Assembly (NCBI RefSeq): GCF_018691265.1
Contig: NW_024881329.1
Coordinates: 4,216,001-4,280,000 of the forward strand
Length of the DNA: 64,000 nucleotides
DNA from: Tyto alba
Taxonomy: Eukaryota > Chordata > Aves > Strigiformes > Tytonidae
Direction: 5' to 3'
The notes beneath the pieces were generated by a model. The model worked only from the letters and a program-made list of their open reading frames with translations, was not told the origin of the DNA and searched no databases. The position numbers were made by a program, and so were the translations under genes. Each line of letters opens with the position of its first letter. Positions within the stretch are counted from its first letter, which is position 1. Positions 1-13,153 of this stretch are shown here, piece by piece.

Positions 1-1032
1 ATGTGAAAGTTGAATAATTGAGAAATAGCTTGTTCTCCAATTTATTGTGGCAATCATTCGCTTTTCTTTATACACCTTTGCCAGTAATCTAGACCACTCA
101 TATAAGCATTGCACCAGAGGTGCTGAACTGTGTTATATCCAGAACAAATTCATACTGTATCAAGTAGAAGCCACCACATTTTTATTTGATGGATGAATCT
201 TTCAGTGTCCTCAGCAGTGTGAAGACAAAATAATTTCCCAAAACCATGGATTATGCAACACTTGGAAGTGTAGACTTGTTAATATATGCTTAACATATGT
301 ATTACTTATTATTATATATAAAATGAAGATACGCAAGATCTCTGTGAAAGGTTTTGTTAAGCTTTTGAGTATGTTGAACAAGTGTTTCTTAGAAATGAAA
401 AGGAAGGCATTATGGGATGTGTGAGTCTCCCTAACCTATTTGCTAGTTTGTAAAGTTCGGATGGGTGAAGTTTATTCTGCATTTCAGAAGCATCATGTCT
501 GGGATTTCATCTATGCAGTTGTCTCAAGTAATGAATTTTGATTAGTGGGGTTTTCTTAATATGAAAATTACACATTTTCTCAATTTTGAATGTAAAATAG
601 AAATTTCTTAAAACATATACTTGTGTGCTGACACAAATATTTGTTAAAACATGCCTTTAAAGGCTAACACTAACTCACTGTCATGCATTAAATCCAGTCT
701 TTCTTATGGAATATGCTGTACTGAGACACAAGTACAGATAATTCCAAAGTCTATACTTAACTTGACACAAAGCACAAACCATGAAGATGGTGACATCTGA
801 TTCAGAGCCCCAAACCTTTCTCAACTGAGTTTCCAAGTTGCCAGAGAGTACCTATGCCATTTCCTATTAAAATCCAATTCACTTTGAAGAAACCATGGAT
901 GATTCTTTCATGCTTTCATCTGTCTTTGTAATAGCCGTCACAAACTGGATAAACTAAAGATAATGAAAATTTCATTTTTCTTCCTACTTCCTATTGTCAG
1001 TGCTAACATAAATCAGCTTCACTGTAAGAAAG

Positions 1033-1050
1033 AAAAAAAAAAAAAAAAAA
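1033..1050. repeat. poly-A homopolymer (18 A)
   Basis: Uninterrupted run of 18 A. No retroposed gene or target-site duplication is visible beside it, so it is treated as a simple repeat. Confidence 0.9.
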
Positions 1051-2649
1051 GCCAAAAATTAAAACGTAAGAAAAGTAAATATAGCTGGAATTGTAAACAT
1101 TTGTAACATCAGTTATGGACATGGGATGCCAGAATTTGTAATCTTTAAGGAGTATGTTTTTATAGTACAGAACTTAATACTGCAAAACTGAGTAACAACA
1201 TAGAAACTCATGTGACTTTTCTTCAATGATGTTAAAAGCATACTCAGCCTATCCCTTTCCAAGCAAGACAGAGTAACTTCTTCAAAAACTTGATACATTT
1301 TTTTAAATGTTTTGATTTTGTCAAATTGTGAAGACATAGGTATTTACCTGCTATAAGTTGCTGTAACACCATTTACTCGGTGGAAATAGTGATTTATCCC
1401 AGATGAAAATCCAGCCTAAAATCTCTAGCATTTTCTTTTCAGTTGGGTCGCATCACATTAATTATTCTTGTTAATTAATCTTAAGACTTGGATTAGGCTG
1501 TTGCCATTGAAATTTCAGTTATTGCAACATTATTTTATCTGATGTTAAAAGAAACAATTTCACCCTGTCTTAATTCATGGAAGTATCTGTTGCTGTTTCC
1601 AAGTCCATGGCTTTGATGTTTCATCCTTCTCTTTGCATCCTTCTAACTCCTTCAACATCATACTGAGCATATGGCACTTATATTCATTTTCAAGACCTTT
1701 CATGATCTCCTTGCTGTCTGTCACCTTGCCTTTGGGTCCTTGCTCACACCAGCTTGCATCACTTACTTCCTGGATCATTAGAGAAAACCCTTTATACTTC
1801 ATCTCATATCTCTCAATCTGTCTGCTCAGAATCGTTCTCCATAAATACCTTAAAGGTATTCTACTTTTTCAGATCCTTCTGCAAAACTCATGCCAGTATA
1901 AACAGCCTGTAATGCTGCCTGTGATGTCCTTGTTGTCCCCCATCTATTTGTTGTCACTCTGTGACACTTGGACTAGAAGACATAGGAAGCAGGAACTGTC
2001 ATTCCTCTTGTTCTCTTTCTTTTTTTAATATGGAGTCTAGCACACCTGAAGTCCTGATCAGATTAGTCTTTTCTGGAACTATGATGATAAATATGTAATA
2101 CAAACGATCATAATGGTTGTTATTGTTCATGCAGGTTGATATAAGTTTGTAAAGGACTCCTCCAGTGGACATTCACACCACAGTTCTGCACAGCATTTTT
2201 TCTGTGGCTTCTTAAGCTTCTCCAGGTTTACTCTTGTTGGGAACAGGCCTGCTAGCTTCCAAGGAAGACTGGGGGTCATTGCATTCATAGGAAACTAAGT
2301 TCAAAAGATGGCTAGGTTAGACATTGACACATAGACTTCATACTTGTGAAATTAACTTTTAAGAAAGGATTTGAAATTAAAATGTTTGTCACTGCAAGCA
2401 TCTTGTAATTACTCACTTATGATTGAGAAGGGATTTTCCTCTGTGTCTTTTAACTAAGATGAAAGTAAATCTAGCTTTGGTTTGAGCTATCAAGTAGAAC
2501 CAGAACAATTTTTGAACTTGCCTTTGTGTCCTTTAGAAATTATATACAGTGTTGTATGTGCCTATTACCTTGCTTAATGTACGTACTCACTGCACTGTTT
2601 TCTGCCCACATAGTGGTTTCAGATCATTTTCATTTTCTGCTCTAAGTAC

Positions 2650-2705
2650 ATTAAGGACACAATTCAATTGCCACTGACTTCATTGGAAGCTGGATCAGAC
2701 CATAT
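2650..2705. repeat. possible fragment of an old amniote interspersed repeat
   Basis: The phrase CCACTGACTTCATTGGAAG followed by GGATCAGACC resembles a motif (near CACTGACTTCAATGG with GGATCAGGCC) that I recall from old dispersed repeats in turtle, crocodile and bird genomes. The fragment is short and the assignment rests on recall of the motif only. Confidence 0.3.
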
Positions 2706-3917
2706 CAAAAGGTCTGTTAAGGGTTCTTTGATAAAAGGAAAAATAAATTTACCGTCAGGCAAGTTGAAGATGTAAGTGGAAGGGACAGCTGGCTCAGGCT
2801 TGTAGGAGGTTATTGCCTCCTGTATGATTTGAGGAAAAGATTAGCTGGAGGCTATTACTTATCTGAATAACTCCCTTCATGAAGTCTAGCCGTTAGCTAT
2901 GTGAGCAGGGAACTTACAGTGTTATTTCCCACTGTTGTAATTAGTTAATGCAAAAATCTACACTCTCTAAGCGCTAGTTTACAAAGCTGCTTGTTCATGA
3001 CATGTAAGTATGTCGAAGGTAGCATTTGGTGTGAAATACATGAGTGTTGTTTGGGGTAGTATGCAGTATATAAGCCTCAGGACTCAGCCCCTGTATCAGT
3101 CACCTCTCTGCTCCTGGAGTAACAGTGTTTTCTGATGCTCTTGTCCAATGCCATGATTAAACAAGAATCTGTTTACTGAAGGTTTTCTACAGCTGTAAAA
3201 CTAAGCAGAACACATCTCCACAGAAGTGAACAACACGTCATAAATAAAGACCAGCTTATTCACAATCTCTCCAGCAGCTGTTGAACCTATCAGGCACAGG
3301 AGGGTTTTCAGAACAGGAAACTTCTGTGAAGGACAGAAGCTAGTTTGGGATCACTGATTTATCATTGCATGTTGCGTGAAAACAGCAGTGTGCTGACATA
3401 TCTGCAGAGCTCGATATACAAAGCTGTTATACAATTTGCCCCAGAAAACTTAAGTATGAAAAAATATTGATCTGTAGTTGAGTTCTGCTGACCTCTGAAT
3501 CGTGTCTAGGTAAGAGAGAAGTCGACTGGCCCAAAAGATGTCCAGGAGGGAGGTCTGGTCTGAAGCCAGGACCCTGGGCTGCGTGTGGAAGCAAAAGCAG
3601 TGTTCCCTGCCCTCAAGAAGTGTTTGTCAGCTGCATCCTATCTAACCTGCTCATTGGATCTGTGTAAAGGGATGGGGACATTATTCCTCTCCCATGTCCT
3701 TCACAGAAGTTGCGAGGAGGAAGCTGGTTTCAGCAGCAGTACAAACTTAGGCTCCATCAGTGCCAAAGGTTCATGTTATCGTCACCGTCTGTGTTTGTGG
3801 AGGAAGGTCTGTGTGCATCAGATGTCCAGAAAAAGCCCCTGAAATAGTTGTCTGTGGCTATTCCTTAAGGCCATGGAAATTCTTCTGGGTTTTAGGTGGG
3901 TTTTCTTTGAGTTGGAC

Positions 3918-3943
3918 AAAAAAAAAAAAAAAAAAAAAAAAAA
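3918..3943. repeat. poly-A homopolymer (26 A)
   Basis: The longest A run in the window, uninterrupted. The sequence to its left has no recognisable gene or LINE/SINE body, so it looks like an expanded mononucleotide repeat and not a retroposon tail. It is likely length-polymorphic. Confidence 0.9.
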
Positions 3944-5519
3944 GGTAGTACATCAAAATTGTTAGTAATTTTGAAGAAAATTAAAGTAAAACCTTTCAAA
4001 AGGGACGTATGAGTTTCCAGATGTCCCCCGACTATTGAGATATACTTTGTAAAGGAAGAATGTATCAAGTTTCTTCATGATGTGGTAGATACTTTCATCT
4101 ACATGACACCCTAACTCAGCCTGCCTGTTTTCCCTTAAGTTACTAATCCATACAAGTAACTGATTAATTTGATTGGGATTGGTGAGAGAAGTATCCTCTA
4201 GGCATATTTTCCTCCCTACCACAGGAGGAAAGATGAAGACTACCTCATACCTGGTTTTAACCATGTAGAAAGTCAAAACTCTGTCCTTGAGGTAGACAAG
4301 AGGGAAAGTCTAAAGATTTTCCTTTTCTTTCCAGTTAGTACAGGCAAGTTTGACTGTGCTGGACATAAACTCCAGACAATTCAAGCCTCTCCTGTGTATT
4401 TTAGCAGTTTTCATCAATCCAGAATTACAGGTCCAAGGTTCAACTGAACGTAAACTGCTGCTGACACCTGAGCCAGGGAAAACTGCACTGAGACTCCAAA
4501 CTCCTGTATGTGTTAAAGCTTGTCTGGGAAGAATGCTTGGGTCAATACTGCCCAGCCTTGGGTTCAGACAAGCACTCTAGAGGGGAAAATTTACTTTAGG
4601 AAACAAGCCATCCTGCCTTTCTGAAGGGCATTATTCACCTGGACCAGAGCGACAGAGTAACACACATACAGCACATTTTCATTTTAAACATTGAGACAGC
4701 ACAACCTGGCAAAGCCTCAGTGAAATGATGATGCTCATTGCATACAGTTTATGCTTATTATTGGCTGCACAGCCATTTAGTCTAGAAAATATCCTTTTCC
4801 CAAGCTAACTGTAGTTTATCCTCTGATTGCTCATTCCCATTTGTTTCCTCTGGTATGTTCTTAAAGAGAAAAGAAACCTGGTCTAACAGATTAGCCTAGC
4901 ATAGCAGAATCCAGATTAGCAGCATGGATAGGTATGTATTGTTTTCTCTGAAAAATGGCTGAAGTACTGTATGAACAAATTCAGGGCTTGTTATAAAAGG
5001 ATTAGGTCCGGCTCTTTTCTAGAACAAACTTGAACAAAGACCAATCTATTTTGTTCATCTTTCATAAAAAGATTAAGCAGACTGATTTATTATGTATTAC
5101 AGTAGTCACACACTAGAAAATTCTTTCCAACGCAAAAGCGCTTTTTTAATTCAGTTAAAAAAAAAAAATACATTTGTAAACAGGAATGGACAGGCACTGC
5201 TATGTTCCTAGGCTGATCCAGTGTGAACATGTTATTCTTCATTATGAAGCTGGTTGGCAACTTTTTAGCAGGAATATTATTTATTTAATTAATTAGTGTG
5301 GAAAGAACTGCTTGGCTTGTCCTTACAATCAAGAGCTTTTGCCCATTGGATGCTCCATCACTTCGTACATACCATTTTTGAAACCTACTCCCTTTTCACT
5401 TATACACGATGTTTTTCCTTCAGTTTTGTGAACCAACTGGAATCAGCAGCAACCTAACTCTCTCTGGTTCTCAGATGCTCCAGCAGATCCCATGGTTTTC
5501 TTGCTAAGCCATTAAGAGA

Positions 5520-5546
5520 TTTTTTTTTTTTATTTTTTTTTTTTTT
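5520..5546. repeat. T-rich low-complexity tract
   Basis: Twelve T, one A, then fourteen T. A simple mononucleotide tract with one interruption. Confidence 0.85.
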
Positions 5547-6216
5547 CAATTAAAACTTCTCTGAACTGGTTTCTGGCCAGCAGCAGTTCCCTCAGCTCAT
5601 AAGTTTTGGACTCTGGATGGAAGAGAGCCTCCAGGTAAGCACTGGCCTCCCCACTGGAAGCCCCACATTCCACCCATTTTGAACATAAGAGCCTGATCAG
5701 CAGAGGTTGTCACATACATTTGGACACTCCATCAGTTCAGTGTGGAGAGAAAAGTAACTGGTGATGGTGTGGGGGAAGAATTACAGGGACAAGACTTTTT
5801 TGTCAAATGTTAGAAAATCTGAAAAAAAATGTGTGTAGTGAATGTATTCATCTCCGCTGAGGTATGGGAGGGTCTTTTCTTCAAGAGTTATCTCATTCCT
5901 AATGGGCACCAGGAGCAGAGGAGAGTGCTCAGAGGGTAGGCACAGCAAGCAGAAGGAAATCATTATGTTGTTTTTTTTTCTTATCAGTTCTGCAACTTAA
6001 AACTACCCTGAAGAGACATGTTTCGACAGAGCTCTTCACACTGCCAAACAAAAGAGCTTTTCTCTCTTCCTTCCCCCTCGCCCTCCCCCCAGTTTGGATG
6101 TATGGCTGGAGAAAAACGATTGCAGGCATTGTCTGGCAACAACAACCACAGAGTCTCTTCTGGAAACATGTTGGGTCAGGTTCATGAGCGCACACAGAGA
6201 GAAGGAGAGAAAGGGG

Positions 6217-6236
6217 AAAAAAAAAAAAAAAAAAAA
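6217..6236. repeat. poly-A homopolymer (20 A)
   Basis: Uninterrupted A run next to a purine-rich GAGAGAAGGAGAGAAAGGGG stretch; the two together form a roughly 40-base polypurine block. Overlapping open frames simply read through lysine or phenylalanine codons here. Confidence 0.85.
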
Positions 6237-6797
6237 CAGCAAACTCCCTGGCCGGATAAATAACTCACTTTTGGAAGATGCTTCACCAGTGTTCCTGCTG
6301 TTATATAACAGCCTCAGCCAAGATCCAGCTATTTCATATTTCCTTAAGCAAGAGAGTCATACAGGGAAAACATTACTGTTCTATGTTAGTTGTTTAGTCA
6401 TTGGTACTGGGAGAGGTGATATGCTAATAAAAGTATGCAGTAACAAGCATTTAAAATGTGATGTTTTATTAGTTTTGCAGTAAATACATGGAAGACACTA
6501 ACGACTAATTTCTGCTCTTAATTTAATTCATGTTGTGAACATGAAAACGAGGAGAGAATTCATTTCTCAGTGGCTGGGTTCTCTCACTGCCCCTGTGCAT
6601 GTTTGCATTTAAACAGAAGAAACTAAATTTCTGCCCATGCATTGCTGGAAAAAAATGTCTATAGTTTTGTCTGAGTATAGTGACAAAGGGGTTTAATGTA
6701 ACTTAAAGAAGTAATTTGAGTATAAAATGGGGAGCTGATTAGAGCAGTAAAATAATCAGATGTTAAAAGGAGCAAATACAGTGTAACAGCTAAAAGC

Positions 6798-6990
6798 CCA
6801 GAAGTGGGAATCAGGCCAGCTGGGGTTCTGCTTCCATTCAAGCATGCTGCGCAACTCTGAGTAAGTCAATAAACCTTGCAGTGCTTCAGTTGGACCATCT
6901 GTAGAATGGGAATAATAAAAATATTATTCCCTGTCTCCCCAAACTGCGGTGAGCCATCTAGATGAGTACTCAGTCAGAGTGCTGTGAGTT
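6798..6990 (+). mobile_element. MIR-like / CORE-type SINE relic
   Basis: The order of short phrases matches the old amniote MIR-like SINE body: GGGTTCTGCTTCC, then GAGTAAGTCAATAAACC, then TGCTTCAGTTGGACCATCTG, then TAGAATGGGAATAATA. In the family these correspond to 'gggttctattccc', 'gcaagtcacttaacc', 'cctcagtttccccatctg' and 'taaaatggggataat'. The copy is strongly diverged, as expected for an element inactive since early amniote evolution. The ends are approximate. The family name is from recall, not a database search. Confidence 0.65.
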
Positions 6991-9900
6991 GAGAAAAGAC
7001 AGATTTAAACTTTCCCAAAGTTCATAAGTTTGCTTCCAGTTCATTTCTATTTGGGAGGTTCGGCTCCACCTTTGCGATGGCAGATCTGTTCTCCTCCCAC
7101 CTCTGGAGCTGGTAGGTGTCTGTTGGCCTCCTGTGAACACTCAGCCGACCAGACACATTGATGTCCACCACAGTGTCGTTACAAGTCAAAGAAGTACGTT
7201 ACACTTTGGGAACTGTGGCAGCAAGGAAAAGCGTGCACAGTTGAGGATGAAAAATTGAAGCGAAACCATGGGACGAGTAGTTAAATTCTTTACATGCTTC
7301 AGAGAGATCCCTCTAAAACAATCCACTCAAGATCCTACTAACCCAAATCTCATGAGCCCACGCTATATACTTTTAATTCCGACAGCATCTTTCTTCATCA
7401 GGCTGTTTGTCAGCTCTCAGATGGAGTGTGCTCTAGAGCCCAGGCATCACCAAGATGTACCTTTGCGCTTATCTCTCTGTGCCCTGCAAAGTAGGTGAGG
7501 AATAGTCTCTGCACATAGTTGTTCACGTCCATAAGTCTTGGTTAGGGCTTAAGCATACACCGTAAAGAGACAGTTGGGACACATGAAACACTATACAATT
7601 GAGCCTTGCTAAATTATCTTTGAATTGTTTCTAGCTATAAATTGTTTTCCTGTTAATTTTCATCTCTGATTCTGGGTTATAGTTAGAAACAGAAGTGCTG
7701 AAATACAAATCCAGGCTTCCTGGTGTATTTAGCTCAACATTGGAGTCTCAGGGGGTTGGGATAAGTTCCAGAGATGATTCCAACGGTTTGTTTGCTCACT
7801 GAAAGTCATTTCCAAATCTCCGAGTAATTCAGAAGGTGAAACAATCAATTAAATACACTCATGTGCGTATACACATGCACAGAATATCCCCGATGTGGTT
7901 AATGGGGCAGAATGTTTAAAAGGCACCAGGAGCCCAGTTCATTAAAGCTGCAAAGACTGCAACAGTTTGGGCATCCAGCCTCTTCACAGGCTACAACTGA
8001 AATTTCTCACAGCTTTTGCATGTCACATGCAAGCCAAAAAGCAAGCAAAAGAACAGCACGGTTATTTTGTCAGAGTGAAGCATACATTTTCTCAGAAGAT
8101 AAATTCTTTCATTTTGCACTCAAAAGTAATTGTAAAAAGAAATATACACATGCAAAATGGTTTACTTTTTTCCTGGTTTTGGTTAACAGTGAGGGGTTTT
8201 TCACACAGCCCTCACTAAAAGTCTGCCGTGTGGGAAGGACTTACAGTGTGTTGTAAACAGCAGGTTCAAATCAAGGCTAAAGCAGTCCTCTCGGTCCAGC
8301 CAAAGCCACAGGGTGCTCAAAACTCCAATCTATTGCAATATTGGAAACAAACTACCGTGCAGTAAATTGTAAAGACTATTTTTTTCATGTTGCTGCTCTT
8401 AGATGAATTAATTTTCTTTCAGCTACAAAATAGGCTGAAAAATCTGAGACGAAACAAAAGGAGGAATAAAAAATCTTTTCAGTTAGAGAATGACCTTTTT
8501 CATGGTCTTAAATTCACGGTGCTGCAAAATAGTGAATTTAGAGGAATTTTAAACAAACTACTAAGTTGAGAAGATTGTTTCCTTACATGCCCAAAATTCT
8601 TTACTTCTTGACATATAATTTATTTTACATTTAGCAAGATGGCAGCCTGAGCCCTGAAAATCATCTTGTTTTAGCTACCTCAAAGTAATTTTAAAATTCT
8701 GAAGTGACTTTAAAAAGATCTGTCTTTCTGATCTAATACTACAAGATTTAATCCTGGTCTGTACACGCATATTCTGTAACACTCAGTAAAGTCTTTGGGA
8801 ATTCTTCGTGTAACAAGTTTCCCATGAAGTTCTGAAAACAGAGTTTTACCTTTCTTATCTTATTGTCAAATTATTAAATATCTTTTTTTCTTTTTTTAAA
8901 TAATAAATTTAAAGCAGTAGGAGTTTAACACCCAGTCATCTGTGTGCCACTGAAGTCAGGAAATATTAAGGCTCATGGTTTACTCAAAGACATTATCTTT
9001 TCTGCTTTAGATTGACAAGACTTTACTATCATATGATTGACTGTTTGTTTTTCAGTGTATGCCTTGGTCACCGACAGAGCTCCATGCATCCTGTGTATTA
9101 CAGTGGCAGGACTCCAAGGCAGTATTTGGCTATCAGTTTATTCACTAGATTTTTCATTCAAAATCCCTCTTGAGCTTTTCAGTATGGCTCAAATAAATTA
9201 TTAGTTGGCTTAGAGTGCTGGCTGTAAATGTTTGGGCCTTTATTTGTGCATTAAAAAAGGCCTGGGAACTATTTCAGGGAAAGTATTATTAACAAATTCT
9301 ATGTGATAAAAATCTACTATTTGTTTTGGTTTTCAACCAGGATTTTTTATTTTGGGGGAAAGGCAGGGAGGAGGTTGGTGGCAAGGAGAACCATTCACAT
9401 CAGAAACAATGTCATAATTACACAGAGTGGAGAGCCTGTCTAGAAAACAGGATTTTAAAAAATTATATAGAAACCTCTATAGCCAAAGAGAGAAATCCCT
9501 ACGGATGGCAGAGGAGGGTCTCCAGCAGTTGAGTCGGCCGCCTGGTACAAGGGTCCTGTCGGAAGCAGAGGTAAAGGTTTCACTAAAAAAGCATTTCAGA
9601 CAGGCAGCAGGCACACCCTGATTTCCAGGGAATAAGTGTTATCCTTATTAACTCCTTGAATACAAATCAAGGTGCAAGCATTCCTGGGAAGTGGACAGAA
9701 CATTCTGGAGTACCCAAGCAAGGTTCTTCAAAGCACGACATCCCCCATGTTTTCCAGTATTGCCCTGTGCAACTGGATTTTCCACGCAGCAATCCTCAAC
9801 ATCTTCCTTTTCAGTGTTAAATTCCCTCTACACAGGGTTCCTGGTGGTGCGATAGTGCTGGCCAGTGCGGTTGTGAGTGTCCATTGGTATTGCCGATTGC

Positions 9901-11914
9901 GTCGTGGAGCTCAGGGTTATCCCATGCAGTTTACAGATGTCGCTGCGTTTCTTCTTGAGCAGGGATACTCTTGGTAAACCCGAGTTTGATGCAGTCCTCA
10001 AGACTCAGTCGGGGCTAAGATTTTTGACCCATGCCTCAGAAAAACACATGATCAGCTCTTGCTGTTTTCTTTCCCCTCTGTATTTTCCCTGGTAATCAGA
10101 TCAATGTGTACAAGACTGGCTTAACAAATTGGGCTATAGGATCAAGATGGTTTCTCGTATCACTGAAACTAAGCAACATCAGAATTTAATGGAAAATTTT
10201 CACCTCTAATTATTGGATGGATTTATATTTTCCATCCATTTCCGCAACAAAAAGTCTAGGAGAGACTTTTTTGTCAAAACTTGGAAAAGTAGACTAGCAC
10301 TGACACTAATTGACGGTTCAGATTGACGCACCTCCAGGGCCAGCTCTGACCCGAATGCTCCTGGGGCTAATCCTAAAGTAAATATGTTGTTGATAAAAAG
10401 TAATTATTCTTGACTGTGCTTCTGCTCCTTTTAAAGTCAATGGCAAAGGTCTCACTGGCTTTAGAGGACACCCATCCTATCGTATTTTCACACAGTAATC
10501 CCAAAACACAGTCTGCTTTGGAAGGCTCCTGGACAGGACTTGCTACCTGCTCACCTCAGGCAAAGCTGGAGATGGAAAGGTGCCCTTCAGCCGTCCAAGG
10601 ACCGTACATAGGCTTTTGGCAGTCCTGCTACTTCACAGCATTAGTAGTTTCAGTTCTGTACAGGGAAAAACAATTTGCCTCTCTGGGGATTTCTGCTGGA
10701 AAAAGCTAGTTAGAGCCATGTACAGAAACAGGAAATTCTGCAGTTTTGTAAATGATTTTTAAACTGATAGCCCTCATGACAGGCAGTTCTTCAGAGGCCG
10801 GCTCCAAGGAGCCTCCCCAACGAGCAGGCGCTTGTGTCGACATCTCAGGAGGGCCAGCTAACGGCAAGTAAGGACTGAGAAATGGTCGGGTTTTGTCAGA
10901 GCGAGGGGATGTTATTTAATAAGTAGGAAGTCCTAACTGCCTTATTTTAGATAGAGCTGGCAAAAATTAGCCTTTTGGAGAAAAACAGAAGTCCCACTAG
11001 AAACCCCTGTGTTGTCACATGTGAACAAGGCTACTTGGATAGCATTTTCAGTCAAACCTTCTTGGAATCATTGATTTAGACTTTTTCATTGTGATCACCA
11101 TTTTAATCCAAGGACATTGAAATGCTGCACTTTGTCTATTCTGTTGTCTTTTTATTCCTTTTAGGCTCTTTGGGATAGTGATAGGGTTTTTACTTTTTTA
11201 ATTAAATGTTTCAGTACTGTCAACATTCATTATGAAGGTAGAGCCATTTGTGTGATTCCAAAGTAAAATAGTTTGCAATTGCCACTCCTTGAAATATCTC
11301 AATATTTTGAGAAGTCAAAAGAATTGTGATATGCCATAATTTTCCGTACAACAAAAACTATTTACTGACCAAGGCAAGTAATGACAGTCCTCTCTTCTGT
11401 AAATTAACCAAAAGCGTGGTATTGAAGCCAAGTAATGAAGCACAGTTTGTCTTGCATGTAAATTTATTTGGGGATTTATTATGTGTACTCACCTGCTTGT
11501 TCTTGGGCATTGGGAGTGCTTTGGAGCCTTACCAAAACTTTATAAGACATTTCCCACTATAAGACTTTGTTTGTAGTTGTGTGCAACTTTAACCTTCTGA
11601 CCTGAAGCTTTCCACTCTGGGCATTTCAGACTAAAATTTTTGGGAATGTTTCAGCTGCAAAGCTTCAGCCATTTCAAGAAGTTAGGAATAGACACACAAT
11701 TTTACCCATATTACTGTGATTATTTTTAAGGCTTGTGAGTGTTTTGAGATGCTCTCTTACATCCATACTTTGGAATGAAGACTTGAAATTTGTCTGGAAG
11801 TTGTCCTAATTTCAGGTACGTTTATTTTAAAACCCCAGACAAAGCAACCAACCACAAAACAAAACCTTGACTTCCTATTTGGTGAAAGTAAGAGCCTCTA
11901 AAATCACACATTCT

Positions 11915-12243
11915 TAGGGTAGAGGGGGGCAGTGGAGGGGAAGGTGCTGATCTCCTCTCTCTGGTGACCACCACTAGGACACGGGGAAATGGAATGAAGC
12001 TGCGTCAGGGGAAGTTCAGGCTGGACATTAGGAAAAGGCTTTTCGTGGGGAGGGTGGTCGGTCACTGGCACAGGCCCCTCAGGGGTCACGGCACCGAGCC
12101 CGTCCGAGTTCAAGGAGCGTCCGGACAACGCTCTTAGTCATAGGGTTCAGTTTTAGCTAGTCCTGCGAGGAGCAGGGAGCTGGACTCGATGATCCTTATG
12201 GGTCCCTTCCAACCTGAGGTAATCTATGATTCTATGATTCTAG
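11915..12243 (+). mobile_element. CR1 LINE, 3' end (5'-truncated)
   Basis: A classic avian CR1 3' terminus. It shows GTTCAGGCTGGACATTAGGA and AAAGGCTTTTCGTGGGGAG, then the near-terminal CTGGACTCGATGATCCTTAT and GGGTCCCTTCCAACCTGAGG, and ends in the octamer-type repeat ATGATTCTATGATTCTA. The copy is about 330 bp, so it lacks the reverse transcriptase region, as most CR1 copies do through 5' truncation. It lies in the same orientation as KCNQ1. CR1 has no poly-A tail and ends in short direct octamers, which is what is seen. This copy is less decayed than the MIR-like relics, so it is a younger insertion, and it is the main evidence for an avian source. The small minus-strand open frame inside it is not a gene. 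Confidence 0.95.
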
Positions 12244-12406
12244 ATAACAATTTAAAAAATAAGTAAAACTGCTTGATTTTCAGAAGGAAACTCCTTCTGA
12301 AGTAGAAAACAACTTGTTTTTTTTTTTTTCAGAAGATGAAAGTCATCTGAAGACAAAGTAACATAATAGTTCTTTACTAAAACATATATAACTACTCTTT
12401 ATTTCC

Positions 12407-12427
12407 TTTTTTTTTTTTTTTTTTTTT
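12407..12427. repeat. poly-T homopolymer (21 T)
   Basis: Uninterrupted T run about 160 bp after the CR1 end, with a second T13 at 12317-12329. Neither belongs to the CR1 copy, which ends before them. Confidence 0.85.
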
Positions 12428-12839
12428 AGTAAAATGTGTGAACTGCAGGTCAGATGTTTAGAGAAACCCATTAAGTGATTATTTACTTTTTTCCTGAAGC
12501 ATGGCACAGTTTGTTGTTTCTGTGGCTGCTTGTTCAGAGGACTCTGCAGAGAAATAGCAGAATCCAGACTTCCTTCACCAAATAGGAAATCAAAATATGG
12601 GACCTTCTTTCCCAAGTTTGATTTTTTTAAAGCTTTGAGAACAAAAGCCACAGTAACTATTGCTTTGTGAGCATACATATTCTTGCAAGAGGTTAAAGGC
12701 ATGTTGTTCCCCTCCTGTGCTTAGGCCCTGTATGCCCAAAGGCTGAACGTGGCTCTGATGTCTCAGCTTAAAAATACAGATTTGAGTACGGGCTTGTATC
12801 TAGTAAGCATAGGGTTAAAGAAGGAAGATGAAGTTGATT

Positions 12840-13153
12840 TGAACTTGAAAACTTTGGTTCAATTCCTAGCTTTTGCCCCAGATATTTTTTGTGTGAGCAC
12901 AGGCAAGACATTTAATCCCTCCGTATCTCAGTTCCATATGTATAAAACAGGAATGAAAATACAATCTTTGTCCCACCCCTTTTTTTATCTCATCTGTTTA
13001 GATCATGCATTTTTCAAGGCAAGGGCTGTTTCTCTCTGTGTGTGCAGACAACTCGTAGCCCATCAGGGCTCTGCTCTCAGACGAGGCCCCTAAGTGCTAT
13101 TAGTGTGTAGTAGTAATAATAATAGCAATAATAACAATAAGAAGAAGAAGAAC
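12840..13153 (+). mobile_element. MIR-like SINE relic with (TAA)n/(AAG)n tail
   Basis: This is the most complete of the old SINE-like relics. The left part follows the MIR-like body: GGTTCAATTCCTAGC, GGCAAGACATTTAATC, CGTATCTCAGTTCC, then AAAACAGGAATGAAAATAC. The right part resembles the 3' module common in turtle and bird copies: GTTTAGATCATGCATTTTTC, AAGGCAAGGGCTGTTTCTCT, GTGTGTGCAGACAACTC, then GAGGCCCCTAAGTGCTATTA. It ends in a TAATAATAATA-type tail that grades into AAG repeats at about 13139-13153. A 3' trinucleotide tail of this kind is expected for this family. Boundaries are approximate. Confidence 0.7.

Noticed and set aside
3585..3948. Possible processed pseudogene ending in the A26 tract
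   Set aside because: The upstream sequence matches no gene I recognise, and there is no poly(A) signal or flanking duplication, so it was treated as a simple repeat.
11904..12128. Minus-strand 74-codon open frame
   Set aside because: It lies inside the CR1 3' region, which is non-coding in that element, on the opposite strand.
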